64,000 bases of DNA from Arthrobacter_H sp030452125 (GTDB lineage Bacteria > Actinomycetota > Actinomycetes > Actinomycetales > Micrococcaceae), in assembly GCA_052379645.1 (NCBI GenBank), contig JBQSYU010000007.1, one strand, 5' to 3'. Both the position numbers and the translations under genes were made by a program. The notes under the pieces are model-generated. The model was given only the letters and a program-made list of their open reading frames with translations. It was not told the DNA's origin and did no database searches. Below, in pieces: positions 8,141 through 16,993 of the stretch (position 1 is its first letter; the number at the start of each line of letters is the position of its first letter).

Positions 8141-8656
8141 ATGGACCTGACCACGGTTCCCCTGACCACGATGGATGAGCGCACCACGACCCTCAACGAC
8201 TACGCGGGCCAGGTGGTCATGGTGGTCAACGTCGCCTCGCGCTGCGGACTATCCGGACAATACGAGCAGCTCGAGGAACTCCACCGCACCTATGCCGATC
8301 GCGGTTTCACCGTCCTGGGTTTCCCCAGCAACCAGTTCCTCCAGGAACTGCGCAGCAACGAGGCGGTGCTCCAGTACTGTTCGACGACGTACGGCATCAC
8401 CTTTCCGGTCTTCGACCGCCTCCGCGTGAACGGCCGGAACGAGCACCCGCTGTATACGGAGCTGAAGAAGACGAAGGACGCCACCGGGAAGGCCGGACGC
8501 GTGCGCTGGAACTTCGAGAAGTTCCTCCTGCTACCCTCCGGACAGAGGCTGCGCTTCCGTCCCCGGACCACACCGGATGCCCCGGAAATCATCGCGGCGA
8601 TCGAAGCCAACCTCCCCGACCAGCCACCGACCGATCGGACACGGAACCAGCCATGA
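8141..8656 (+). CDS. Glutathione peroxidase-family thiol peroxidase
   Basis: 171 residues. NVASRCGLSGQY holds the peroxidatic cysteine C35; GFPSNQF (about 60-66) is the second signature, with the usual FPCNQF cysteine replaced by Ser. A resolving cysteine is present at C80 in CSTTYGITFP, the position used by thioredoxin-dependent members of this family, and RWNFEKFL supplies the catalytic Trp/Asn. It therefore probably reduces peroxides with thioredoxin or a similar thiol. The stop overlaps the start of the esterase gene (ATGA). The longer open frame from 7913 lies inside the previous gene and is rejected. Confidence 0.88.
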   Translation: MDLTTVPLTTMDERTTTLNDYAGQVVMVVNVASRCGLSGQYEQLEELHRTYADRGFTVLGFPSNQFLQELRSNEAVLQYCSTTYGITFPVFDRLRVNGRNEHPLYTELKKTKDATGKAGRVRWNFEKFLLLPSGQRLRFRPRTTPDAPEIIAAIEANLPDQPPTDRTRNQP

Positions 8657-9552
8657 TCCTTCCCGAGCCGCTCATCCCCGTCTTCCTGAAGGCCACGAAG
8701 GCCGGAGAAGAGTTCATCTCGGAGGCCGCGGCCCACCGACGGGTCCGCGAAGGCACGCTCCGCCCGGCCCCCTACGGTCCACCGCGGGGGCTGCGGAACG
8801 ACGTCGGCATCACCGTGGCGCGCACCGCGGCCGGATGGCCCGCCTACACGCTGCGGCCCCGCAATCCCGGGGCCCGGGGGCACCTCATCTACGCCCACGG
8901 CGGCGGATGGGTCAACGAGATCTCCCCCCAGCATTGGCAGCTCGCCGCGCAGATCGCCGCCGAGGCACGGACCACCGTCCATGTGCTGATCTATCCACTG
9001 GTCCCCTTCGGCACGGCCGGGAGGGTCGTCGACGGTTTCACCACCGAGGTCCTGAAGTGCCTGGAGAGCGCCGAACCCACCGTCCTGGCCGGGGACTCCG
9101 CAGGAGGCCAGATCGTCCTGTCGACCCTCCTGCACCTGCGCGACCGGCACCAGGTGACCCTGCCGCGGACGATCGCCATCGCCCCGGCGGTGGACCTGTC
9201 CATGAAGAACCCCGAGATCGCTGCCGTCCAGCCCAGTGATCCGTGGCTCGGCACCCGGGGCACCCAGGTCTTCATCGACCTGTGGCGGGACACCCTGGAC
9301 GTGGATGACCCCACGGTCAGCCCGCTCAATGGTGACTTGGAGGGTCTGGGCCCCGTGACGCTCTTCTCCGGAACCCGAGACATCCTCAACCCCGACGGCC
9401 GGCTCTTTGCACAGCGCGCCGCCCGGGCCGGCGTCGACGTCGAATACGTCGAAAAGCAGGGGCAGCTCCACGTGTATCCGCTGCTGCCCACGGCGACCGG
9501 GCGTGCCGCCCGCCAGCACATCGTGGCGCGGGTCCGCGAAGCCACCGCGTAG
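8653..9552 (+). CDS. Alpha/beta hydrolase, HSL-type esterase
   Basis: 299 residues with the hormone-sensitive-lipase layout. The oxyanion-hole motif HGGGW is at 82-86, the nucleophile elbow GDSAGG has S149, the acid is likely D243 in SGTRDIL, and the histidine is H273 in QLHVYPLL. HSL-family enzymes cleave short or medium acyl esters; the substrate is not readable here. It overlaps the peroxidase gene by four bases and is probably co-translated with it. Confidence 0.87.
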   Translation: MILPEPLIPVFLKATKAGEEFISEAAAHRRVREGTLRPAPYGPPRGLRNDVGITVARTAAGWPAYTLRPRNPGARGHLIYAHGGGWVNEISPQHWQLAAQIAAEARTTVHVLIYPLVPFGTAGRVVDGFTTEVLKCLESAEPTVLAGDSAGGQIVLSTLLHLRDRHQVTLPRTIAIAPAVDLSMKNPEIAAVQPSDPWLGTRGTQVFIDLWRDTLDVDDPTVSPLNGDLEGLGPVTLFSGTRDILNPDGRLFAQRAARAGVDVEYVEKQGQLHVYPLLPTATGRAARQHIVARVREATA

Positions 9553-9585
9553 CCGTCTTCCTCCGCCGGGCCGCCGTCAGCCGGC

Positions 9586-10725
9586 TCAGCTGCCGCGGAC
9601 CCCGACCCTGAGGATCTGATCGTCCTCGGGACCGGGGCTGCCTCGTCCGTCAGTGTTGTTGGTCAGGATCCAGAGGTCCCCGTCCGGGGCGGTCGTCACC
9701 TGGCGCAGCCGGCCGAACTGTCCCACATAGTGTTCGGTCGAGGTTCCATCCTCAAACACCGGAACCATCCGCAGGGCGGCCCCCCGCAGATTGGCGATGA
9801 AGATCGCCCCGGCGGTGATGGTCATCCCACTGGGGCTGGCCTCGGCGGGAGGCCATTGCTGGACGGGATCGGTGAAAGCGTCCTCGTCGGCGATGCCTTC
9901 CACCGTCGGCCAGCCGTAGTTGGCCCCGGCGGTGATCACGTTGAGCTCATCCCAGGTGCTTTGCCCGAATTCGGTGGCATAGAGCGTGCCCACGGCGTCC
10001 CAGGCCAGCCCCTGCGGGTTGCGGTGCCCGAGGCTGTAGACGTAGGAGTCCTCGAAGGGGTTCGAGTCCGGGATTCCGCCGTCGGGCTCCATCCGCAGGA
10101 TCTTCCCGCCCAGGCTGTCCCGGTCCTGGGCCAATGAGCGGTCGCCGGTATCCCCGGTGGTGGCGTAGAGCATCTTATCGGGGCCGAACCCCAGCCGCCC
10201 GCCATTATGGTTCGTGCCGGCGGGAATCCCGTCGAGCAGGGTTTCGACACTGCCCAGTGCCAGCGACCCCGGTTGGCCAATGAGTTCGATACGCTGGATC
10301 CGGTTGCCCTCGGCCCCGGTGGAATAGGCGTAGAGCTGTTCGGTCCCGCGCATCGCCAAGCCCAGCAGCCCGCCTTCCCCGCCATGGACCACTCCGGGGA
10401 CGACGCCGATCTCCCGGGTTTCGCTGTCCTCCCCCAATTCGAGGATGCGCCCCGAGTCCCGTTCACTGATCAGGGCCGTTTTCTCGCGGAAGACCACCGA
10501 CCAGGGCGCTTCCAGATCCTCGGCGACCACTTCGGGATCATCCTTCAACACGGACAGGGTCGGGGCGGCTTCTGCGGGCCGGATGGACGAACCGGCGGGG
10601 GCCGATCCCTGCCCGGGCGCCGGGGGTGCAGACTCGTCCGTGGGAGGTCCTGCGGTGCAACACGTCAGTGCCAGAGAGGCGACGAACCCGGTGACAGCGA
10701 GAAGCGAACCGCGCGGCACGTGCAT
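9586..10725 (-). CDS. Lipoprotein PQQ-type glucose/sorbosone dehydrogenase
   Basis: 379 residues. The signal peptide ends in a lipobox-like LALTCCTAG (cysteines near 22-23), then a Pro/Ala/Ser linker and a six-bladed propeller. Family motifs are present: APWSVVFREKTALISERDSGRI, GGEGGLLGLA, NHNGGRLGFGPD, SLGHRNPQGLAWD and NYGWPTVEG. This family oxidises aldoses or sorbosone, usually with PQQ, outside the membrane. AGGAGG six bases before the ATG at 10725 fixes the start; the open frame to 11514 upstream is antisense to the next gene. It converges with the esterase gene. Confidence 0.87.
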   Translation of the reverse strand: MHVPRGSLLAVTGFVASLALTCCTAGPPTDESAPPAPGQGSAPAGSSIRPAEAAPTLSVLKDDPEVVAEDLEAPWSVVFREKTALISERDSGRILELGEDSETREIGVVPGVVHGGEGGLLGLAMRGTEQLYAYSTGAEGNRIQRIELIGQPGSLALGSVETLLDGIPAGTNHNGGRLGFGPDKMLYATTGDTGDRSLAQDRDSLGGKILRMEPDGGIPDSNPFEDSYVYSLGHRNPQGLAWDAVGTLYATEFGQSTWDELNVITAGANYGWPTVEGIADEDAFTDPVQQWPPAEASPSGMTITAGAIFIANLRGAALRMVPVFEDGTSTEHYVGQFGRLRQVTTAPDGDLWILTNNTDGRGSPGPEDDQILRVGVRGS

Positions 10726-10975
10726 GCATGGCCTCCTGGCCGGCTGGCTGTTCACCAGGCGTGGGCAGCAACCTCGCTGGCGGGAACGCCGCAACCGGCT
10801 CCGACGGCGGCCCCTTCCGCCCAGTATGGACGCTGGCCTGCCAAAGCGCACCCGTGGCACGCCCGGGCGATCCGCCGGTCCGGCCTCCACGGCCCGGGAC
10901 CCACGTTGACGGGCGGGCGCCCGGCTGAAAGGGTTGGTGCTCTTCGACCACCCAACCTCCGAGGGACCCCGATAG

Positions 10976-11974
10976 ATGAAGATCGTGATGTATCTGGCCG
11001 CAGTCGTCGGCGGCCAGGTCTTCACCACCGGTTTGCTGGCGTGGGTCCTGGCCACCTCCTCGGCGAGGTCCCCCGGGGCCGTCCTGTTGGCGGCGTTGGC
11101 GCCGACGGCCTTCGTGGGGGCCGCCTGGTGTCTGGGGACCCGCAGCGTCGACGCGCCGGTGCGGACCCCGGGCACCGCGTGGACGGCTGCCTTCGGCACG
11201 GGGTGGCAACGCAGCGGATCGGCCCTGCTGGCCATCGGCATCCTGGCCACCCTCGCCCACGCGCTGACCAATGGAAACTCCGTCTGGCCCGCGCTTGTCC
11301 TGGTGGCCAGCGGCTTCGTCTTGAGCGGCTTCGGGATCGGCACCGGGCGGTGGATCCGCGCCCGCCGCCCGGATGAGCTGATCAGTGGGCCACGCAGGAT
11401 GCCCGCGGCCGAACGCCTCCAACGGCAGATGGCCTGCCTGGTCGCGATCGGCTCACAGGCCATCTTCTGGATTTCATTGCTGGCCGGGGCCCCTTCCCGT
11501 CCCACCGGCGACACCGGACAGCTGGTCTACCACCTGCTGGGCAACACCCAGCTGGCCCTCTACGCTACCGGCCTGGCCGCCATGATCTGCGGGGCCTACC
11601 TGCGGGACCAGGTCCTGCACGATGCCCGGGTCAACAGGGACCAGACGGCGCTGTTGCGTCGGATCATCCGTGGGAGGACGCCGCTGCCCCAGGACGCCGA
11701 ACTCCGCCGCCAGGCGCTGCGGTTCGCGCTGTCCATGCCCTACCAGTCGTTCTTCCGGGCCATGGTCTTCCCGCTGTTGTTCCTGGCGCAGGCGCTGCAG
11801 TACTACGTGGGGGTCATCCGGGGCGAAGGATCGTTCTTCGGCCAAGTCACCTCGTTCGCTCTGGCCGTGGGCCTGGTCCTGTCCACGGCCCACTTCCTGC
11901 GGTGGGGACGGGCGGCCCGCCGCTTCGCCCGGCGACAGCCGCAGGGGCCCCCGGTCACCACCCCCGGGGGCTGA
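10976..11974 (+). CDS. Multi-TM membrane protein, distant relative of the 38-40 kb paralogs
   Basis: 332 residues with about eight hydrophobic segments and no named domain I recognise. The C-terminal half has the same order of features as the three tandem proteins at 37884-40323: a basic RRIIRGRTPLP loop, ALRFALSMP, two long hydrophobic segments separated by YYVGVIRGEGSFF, and a final basic WGRAARRFARR. The others read KRINQV.LRG/GGK, LRVAIVAP, ... RQLRRARHYA. I infer a shared family of unknown function. It is divergent from the dehydrogenase lipoprotein and converges with the Lrp regulator. Confidence 0.65.
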   Translation: MKIVMYLAAVVGGQVFTTGLLAWVLATSSARSPGAVLLAALAPTAFVGAAWCLGTRSVDAPVRTPGTAWTAAFGTGWQRSGSALLAIGILATLAHALTNGNSVWPALVLVASGFVLSGFGIGTGRWIRARRPDELISGPRRMPAAERLQRQMACLVAIGSQAIFWISLLAGAPSRPTGDTGQLVYHLLGNTQLALYATGLAAMICGAYLRDQVLHDARVNRDQTALLRRIIRGRTPLPQDAELRRQALRFALSMPYQSFFRAMVFPLLFLAQALQYYVGVIRGEGSFFGQVTSFALAVGLVLSTAHFLRWGRAARRFARRQPQGPPVTTPGG

Positions 11975-12006
11975 CACCGCGCGGACCCCGGTCGCCACCG
12001 GCGGAT

Positions 12007-13017
12007 TCAGCGTCCGGAGCCGGCCTCCCACAGCGGGACCGGGACCGTGCCACAGGAGCGGCCGCCGGCATCGAGCAACCGGCCCGCCCGCTTATAGTGC
12101 CGCACGGTGGCCTGCCGGGATACCACCGTGCACCCCGGGGCCCGCCGGGCCAGCTCCACCTCGAGCCCGCGGACCTCGGAGAACTCATGCACCCACAGGG
12201 TCGCCAGCAGGTTCGCGGCCCCCAGCACCTCGGCGCTGAGCCGGCAGCCGGGAAGGTTCCCCAGATAGGCCCCGATCTCCTCCACCGAGGTCGCCGGAAC
12301 GCTGAGCAGCAGGGAGACCTCGCGTTGTCCTGCCTCGATCTCCAGGGCGGCGTCGCAGCGCAGGGAGAGGAACCCCGAATCGAGGATCTGGCTGATCCTG
12401 CGTTGGGCCGTCTGCGCGGATACGCCGCATTCCTGCCCCAGCCGGGCCCAGGACATCCGGCCATCGGAGGACAGCCCCCGCACCAGGCGGGTGTCCAGCG
12501 CGTCGGGGACGTGGCCGCCCCGCACCGGCCGTGCCGGGGCGCCCAGTTGGCGTACCTGGGCCGGCTCCAACGTCCCGGACCGCCATTCCGAGGCCCCGCG
12601 GTGCAGGGTGGTGGAGAACATCACGTCACGGTGGACCAGCCCGGGAAGCTCGGCGAAGGAGCGGGTCAGGGTGCGCATCAGCTCGTCGTGGGAGGAGGCA
12701 TAGCAATCGACCAACAGGTCGTGGGGTCCGGAGACCAGCGAAACGGTGGCGAACGCCGGATCCAGGCAGAGCCGTTCGATCAGTTCCGCCTGTCGGGCCG
12801 GGGTCGAAGTCAGGTAGGCGAAGGCCGACCAGCCGGCCTCGAGGTACTTCGGCCCCGGGAACGGGGTCACCCAGGCGATGCCGGCCTCGCGCAGGGTCTC
12901 CCAGCGGCGGGCCAGGGTCACCGCCGAAACGTCCAGGACCGTCGCGAGCTGCTCCCAGTCGACGCGAGGGGCAATCTGCAGGGCGTGGATGATCTTGAGA
13001 TCAAGTTCCGAGATCAT
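12007..13017 (-). CDS. Lrp/AsnC-family regulator with two tandem domains
   Basis: 336 residues, about twice the usual length. The first HTH (LDLKIIHALQIAP, WEQLATVLDVSAVTLARRWETLREAGIA) and its sensor half end near residue 160. A second HTH (LDTRLVRGLSSDGRMSWARLGQECGVSAQTAQRRISQ) and sensor half follow. Such double-domain Lrp proteins are common in actinobacteria. The ATG at 13017 has AAGGAA 8 bases upstream; the open frame to 13269 crosses the divergent promoter and is rejected. It is divergent from the MFS/M20 operon and probably controls it. Confidence 0.85.
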   Translation of the reverse strand: MISELDLKIIHALQIAPRVDWEQLATVLDVSAVTLARRWETLREAGIAWVTPFPGPKYLEAGWSAFAYLTSTPARQAELIERLCLDPAFATVSLVSGPHDLLVDCYASSHDELMRTLTRSFAELPGLVHRDVMFSTTLHRGASEWRSGTLEPAQVRQLGAPARPVRGGHVPDALDTRLVRGLSSDGRMSWARLGQECGVSAQTAQRRISQILDSGFLSLRCDAALEIEAGQREVSLLLSVPATSVEEIGAYLGNLPGCRLSAEVLGAANLLATLWVHEFSEVRGLEVELARRAPGCTVVSRQATVRHYKRAGRLLDAGGRSCGTVPVPLWEAGSGR

Positions 13018-13080
13018 GGACGATTCCTTCGTGAGTAATCCAAATAATGATGTTTCCACTGGATTTTCCGTGCCCTGACC

Positions 13081-13106
13081 GTACACCTTCAAAATAGGTG
13101 ATGTAC
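13081..13106. promoter_or_regulatory. Dyad in lrp-mfs divergent promoter region
   Basis: GTA-CACCT-TCAAAAT-AGGTG-ATG-TAC: 5-base arms CACCT/AGGTG around an AT-rich spacer, with GTA and TAC further out. Lrp-type sites are often loose dyads with AT-rich centres. It sits between the two divergent genes; regulator binding is inferred. Confidence 0.4.
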
Positions 13107-13171
13107 CGCACATCGGAGGTTCGGCCCCCAGGGCCCGGCCCCCGGCAGAGCCCACCCACCAAGGATTCCCC

Positions 13172-14590
13172 ATGAGAACCACCCACGAGGCCTCCGCACC
13201 CATCGTGCGGCGGACCATCACCGGCATGATCGTGGCCATGGCGCTGATCGAGGCGCTCAGCGGCGTCACGCAGGGCTATCTGAACCCGATCCTGCCGGCC
13301 CTGGGCCCGAGACTGGACATCGACGACCCGACCATCAACGGGATCTTCCTGATCTCCAACGTCTCCTTCGCGGTGATGACCCCGATCATCTCCCGGCTCG
13401 GTGACAGCTTCGGTTATCGACTGGTGCTGCGCTGCTCCACGGTCGTCGTCGCCGCCGGGGTCCTGCTCATGGCCCTGGCCCCGACCCTGCTCACCGTGAG
13501 CATCGGCGTCGTCATGCTCACCTGCGTCGTGGGTTTCATCCCGCTGATGATGGGCATCCTGCGCGTGACCAGCTCGGCCGACACCCGGCGCGGCGTCAGC
13601 GTCATGATCGGCACCTTGATGATCATGGTCGGATTCGGCGGCCTGCTGGCCGGTCTGATCGGGGCCCACGATCCGGCCCGCGGGTTCTGGGTCGGGGTGC
13701 CGTTCGCCCTTCTGGCGCTGCTCATGACGTTCTTCCTGCCCGACGCCGGGGCCCCCACCCGGGAGCCGATCGCCCTGCTGCCGATGACCTGCTGCTCCCT
13801 GGGGCTCGTGGGCCTGGTCATCGCCCTGTCGATGGGCCCGGACTGGGGCTGGCTGTCGGCGAAGACCCTGCTCGCCGGGATCATCGGGGTGGGCCTGCTG
13901 CTGTGGTGGACCCGCATCGACGCCCGCGCCGAGAAGCAGTTCATCAACCTGCGCCTGCTGGCGGTCCCGCGCGTACGCAGCGTCTCGCTGGCCACGTTCT
14001 TCTTCGGCTTCGCCTCGGTCAGCTATTTCGGGACCAACGGGATCTTCCTGCACGCCGACGCCGAGGCCGCCGGCTACGGTTTCGGACTCGATCCGCTGGC
14101 CATCGCCCTGGTCCTCGCCCTGGCCTCGGTCCTCGCCCTCGGCGCCTCGCTGCTGACCGGCCGGGCGCTGACGGCGATCGGCGAACGCACCACCTTGATG
14201 CTGGCCGGGGCGACCCTCGCCTCGGGGTTCGTGGTCATGGCCCTGGGGCACGGCTCCTTCACCGGATACTGCGCCGGCTTCGCCTTGTTCAACATGGGCA
14301 TGGGCATCTACCAATCGGCCACCCGGGCGCTCTCGGTCGAAGGGGTCCCGCTGGAGGAAACGGCCACGGCCGCCGGACTGAACGAACTGGCGCTCTCGGT
14401 GGGCATCGCCGTGGGTGCGGCGGTGGTCAAGATGCTCTCCTCCACCTTCGCCGCCGACGGCCATATCCTGATGAAGGGGATGATCGCCATCTGGATCACC
14501 CTGATCCTGGCCGCCCTCGTCGCCACCTTGTTTTCCCGCGGGTACACCCCGGTCACCGCATCCGCCCCCACCGAAGAGGTCACAGCATGA
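13172..14590 (+). CDS. MFS transporter (drug:H+ antiporter-like)
   Basis: 472 residues with about 14 hydrophobic segments, which fits a DHA2-like exporter or a related 14-TM group. Loop motifs resemble MFS motif A, RLGDSFGYRLVLR, between segments 2 and 3, and ARGFWVGVPFALLALLMTFFLP at the repeat junction. Its stop overlaps the start of the M20 amidohydrolase, so the pair may import or export a substrate or product of that enzyme. The divergent Lrp/AsnC regulator probably controls it. The substrate is unknown. Confidence 0.85.
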   Translation: MRTTHEASAPIVRRTITGMIVAMALIEALSGVTQGYLNPILPALGPRLDIDDPTINGIFLISNVSFAVMTPIISRLGDSFGYRLVLRCSTVVVAAGVLLMALAPTLLTVSIGVVMLTCVVGFIPLMMGILRVTSSADTRRGVSVMIGTLMIMVGFGGLLAGLIGAHDPARGFWVGVPFALLALLMTFFLPDAGAPTREPIALLPMTCCSLGLVGLVIALSMGPDWGWLSAKTLLAGIIGVGLLLWWTRIDARAEKQFINLRLLAVPRVRSVSLATFFFGFASVSYFGTNGIFLHADAEAAGYGFGLDPLAIALVLALASVLALGASLLTGRALTAIGERTTLMLAGATLASGFVVMALGHGSFTGYCAGFALFNMGMGIYQSATRALSVEGVPLEETATAAGLNELALSVGIAVGAAVVKMLSSTFAADGHILMKGMIAIWITLILAALVATLFSRGYTPVTASAPTEEVTA

Positions 14591-15783
14591 ATCCGCACCA
14601 GACCCGGCACGACGCCGGTCCCGCCATCCAGGAACCGGCCTCCACGATCTCCCGGGCCTTGGACCGCGATCGTGCCACCGTGCTGGAACTGAGCCACGCC
14701 CTGCATGCCGACCCGGAGCTCGGCGGGAACGAACACCGCTCCGCGGCCCGGGTGCGTACGGTGCTGGCCGGGGCCGGCTTCGACTTCCCGGACCACCAGC
14801 CGGACTCCCCCACCGCCTTCCATGCCACCACCGGTTCCGGGGATCTGGTCGTGGCCGTCTGTATTGAATACGACGCATTGCCGGGGCTCGGCCATGCCTG
14901 CGGACACAACGTCAACGGGGCCATGGCGGTGGCCACCGCGCTGGCACTCGCCGACGTCGCCGAAGAGCTGGGCCTGACGGTCGAGGTCTTCGGTACTCCC
15001 GCGGAGGAGACCACCGGAGGCAAGGTCGATCTGATCAACGAGGGCTTCTTCTCAGGGGTCCATCTGGCCTTAATGGGCCATGCGGCCGATACGGACGGGG
15101 TCGGCTCCGCCTCGTTGGCCCTGGGCTGCTGGGACGCCTACTTCTCGGGGGTTCCGGCGCATGCGGCAATGAACCCCGCGGCAGGGGTCAACGCCCTGGA
15201 CGCGGTGGTGGTGGCCCAGACGGCCATCGGACTGGCCCGTCAGCAGCTACCGGCCGGGGCGATCGTCTCGCTGGTGGTCCTCGAGGGGGGCACCGCCGTG
15301 AACATCATTCCGGCCCGGGCCCACGCCCGGGTGGAAATGCGGGCCCCGTCGGCCGAGACCCTGGTCCTCATCCAGGACAAGATCCGCACATGCCTCGAGG
15401 CAGGAGCCCTGGCCAGTGGCGCCACGCTGGAGATCGAACCGCAGGGCCACGATTTCGCCGATCTGCGCCAGAACCGTTTCCTAGCCGAGTCCTATGCCGC
15501 CGCGATGGTCGATCGGGGCCGCGAGGTGCCGCTGCTGGAGGCTCCCGCGGCGTCCACCGACATGGGCAACGTCTCGCATCTGGTCGCCTCGATCCACCCG
15601 ATGGTGGGATACCCCACCGACGGCGCCACACCCCATACCGCCGAATTCGCGTCCTTCGGAACCAGCGAGGGGGCCGATCAGGCAGTGCTCGACGGCGCCT
15701 ACGGTCTGGCCATGGCGGCGGTCGCCGCCGCCACGGATCCGCGCGAACGATCCCGGCTTCAGTCGGGGATCAGTCCGCGGTGA
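14587..15783 (+). CDS. M20-family amidohydrolase/peptidase
   Basis: 398 residues. Metal-site motifs of the M20D/AbgB-like group: ACGHNVNGAM (C105, H107), GTPAEETTGG (E140, E141) and MGHAADT (H165). The dimerisation domain lies between (GCWDAYFSGVPAHAAMNPAAGVNALDA). The C-terminus has PAASTDMGNVSHLVASIHPMV and a late His in TPHTAEF. Members cleave amide bonds such as aminobenzoyl-glutamate or N-acyl amino acids; the substrate is not resolved. The start overlaps the MFS stop, and the 3' end overlaps the convergent DUF2316 gene by 14 bases. Confidence 0.85.
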   Translation: MNPHQTRHDAGPAIQEPASTISRALDRDRATVLELSHALHADPELGGNEHRSAARVRTVLAGAGFDFPDHQPDSPTAFHATTGSGDLVVAVCIEYDALPGLGHACGHNVNGAMAVATALALADVAEELGLTVEVFGTPAEETTGGKVDLINEGFFSGVHLALMGHAADTDGVGSASLALGCWDAYFSGVPAHAAMNPAAGVNALDAVVVAQTAIGLARQQLPAGAIVSLVVLEGGTAVNIIPARAHARVEMRAPSAETLVLIQDKIRTCLEAGALASGATLEIEPQGHDFADLRQNRFLAESYAAAMVDRGREVPLLEAPAASTDMGNVSHLVASIHPMVGYPTDGATPHTAEFASFGTSEGADQAVLDGAYGLAMAAVAAATDPRERSRLQSGISPR

Positions 15784-16090
15784 CCCCTGAACCGGCTCGC
15801 GGGGCCTGGCGCAGTTCGAACCACCGGTAGGCCTCGGTCCTGGCCTCTTCGGTCAGCACCGTGTACGCGGCAGGTTCGGCGCCGGCATCGCGGGCCGTCT
15901 GCTCGAGGTAGTCGCGCAGCACCCACACATCGACGGGGTCCACCAGTTCGCGTAGCTCCAGCGCCGCGTCGAGCGCCTCGTCGCTGAATTCGAGGTCTTC
16001 GCAGACTTGCTCCCGGCTCCGACCGGACAGGGACAGGTTCTTTGCGAGCTCTTCGCTGGTGACCTGGCGTTCGGCTGGTTTCAACGTCAT
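15770..16090 (-). CDS. DUF2316 family protein
   Basis: 106 residues. The order SEELAKNLSLSGRSREQVCEDLEFSDEALDAAL, VDPVDVWVLRDYLEQ, YTVLTEEAR...YRWF matches the DUF2316 family of small cytoplasmic proteins, whose N-terminal part resembles a helix-turn-helix. The function is unknown. AAGGAGC seven bases before the ATG supports the start. It converges on and overlaps the M20 gene. Confidence 0.75.
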   Translation of the reverse strand: MTLKPAERQVTSEELAKNLSLSGRSREQVCEDLEFSDEALDAALELRELVDPVDVWVLRDYLEQTARDAGAEPAAYTVLTEEARTEAYRWFELRQAPRAGSGVTAD

Positions 16091-16231
16091 GGGTCGCTCC
16101 TTCAGCTGATGGGGTCCTTCCCCTGAACCCTACGCGTCCCCGTCAACCCGTGGGCCTCTTCGTCCGGACTCACGTGCGAAGTCCGTGCCTCAAGCAAGAC
16201 AAAGCATGCTCGAGCGCGGACTCGTGAACTT

Positions 16232-16399
16232 TCACGCGCCGGATTCGGCCAGCGCTTCACGGATGATTTTAGAACGGGTCTTCCCCTCACGCTCGGCGCG
16301 TGCGTCAACGACTGAGAGCTCTTCCTCGGTCAAGCGAAGCGCGACGACCTGAGACGGCCTCGAGCCACGCCCCGGACGGCCTCGGCCTCGCTTCTTCAA
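16232..16399 (-). CDS. Small ribbon-helix-helix protein, possibly a remnant
   Basis: 55 residues from a TTG at 16399. The tail VVALRLTEEELSVVDARAER then TRSKIIREAL is a clear ribbon-helix-helix (CopG/MetJ-type) DNA-binding fold, preceded by a basic GRGRPGRGSRP arm. No good ribosome site is seen, and the frame upstream continues into unlikely sequence, so it may be the 3' end of a decayed antitoxin gene. No toxin partner is visible nearby. It marks the left side of the lower-GC island. Confidence 0.5.
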   Translation of the reverse strand: MKKRGRGRPGRGSRPSQVVALRLTEEELSVVDARAEREGKTRSKIIREALAESGA

Positions 16400-16871
16400 C
16401 GTGTCGGCGAGAGCCGCTCCGCCCCAGGGGCACCGCCACTCCCGGGCACCATGCGCCCGCCGGATTCCAGGATCCGACGGACGTCGCGGTGCCGGCCCCC
16501 CGCCCCGGCAACTTCCCCAACTCGGGCTCGGCCACCGGCGTGGGTGGTATTGATGGCTTCCAGCACGGCGGGGGCCTCAGCGGCCAAGGACTCCATGAGC
16601 CGCGAGATGGTGACTCCGAGGCAACGAGCCAGAACGCCGCCGGGTCTTGCGCGACGAATGGTTTGCGCCACGGCAGAACGCGGTGTTCACGGCTGTTGGC
16701 AGGCTGACGGTTTTCGCAGTCCCGGTCAGCAGGATGGTTCCGGCTTGGGACGAGACACCGGTCCCGTGCGAATCATCTTGAGGTCGAGGTAGCAAGGAGC
16801 AAATTTCTTCATCGTCAGGGTGCTCCTTTTCCGGCCGGAATTAAAGACGAAGTTGGGTCTTGTGTTTTTTA
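16400..16871. other. Gene-poor stretch, no supported gene
   Basis: Open frames here have low-complexity, Arg/Gly-rich translations with no ribosome sites or recognisable motifs. The last hundred bases become AT-rich, leading into the mini-ORF cassette. Confidence 0.5.
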
Positions 16872-16884
16872 ATGTGACTCACAT
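16872..16884. promoter_or_regulatory. 13 bp palindrome upstream of mini-ORF
   Basis: ATGTGA-C-TCACAT is a perfect dyad about 62-74 bases before the mini-ORF start, in an AT-rich promoter-like stretch. It is probably an operator; its regulator is not identified. Confidence 0.5.
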
Positions 16885-16945
16885 AACATTCGTTGTGTAA
16901 TGAAATTACAGACCTGCTAGCGGCCTTACAGAAAGGAGATCCATT

Positions 16946-16984
16946 ATGCGTGGTGGCATCAACCCCCGTCCTACCCGCCCCTAA
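16946..16984 (+). CDS. 12-residue mini-ORF MRGGINPRPTRP
   Basis: The ATG has the best ribosome site in the island, AAAGGAG at 16932-16938 with a 7-base spacer, and the frame closes with TAA after 12 codons. The peptide MRGGINPRPTRP has three Pro and three Arg. It is followed at once by a long hairpin, then a small gene and an MFS exporter gene. Two readings fit: a leader peptide whose translation controls the downstream genes (as for some antibiotic efflux genes), or a tiny secreted or modified peptide with its exporter, as in microcin C operons where a hairpin follows the heptapeptide gene. No modifying enzyme of a known class is seen. Expression is unproven. Confidence 0.5.
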   Translation: MRGGINPRPTRP

Positions 16985-16993
16985 TGACTTGCT

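Noticed and set aside
13001..14878. A 625-codon minus-strand open frame, rich in Gly, Asp, Gln and Arg
   Set aside because: Composition is that of an antisense frame of the MFS transporter and M20 genes, which have clear motifs on the plus strand.
16396..16671. A 91-codon minus-strand open frame next to the RHH gene
   Set aside because: Frame differs from the RHH domain, no ribosome site or motif; at best decayed sequence.
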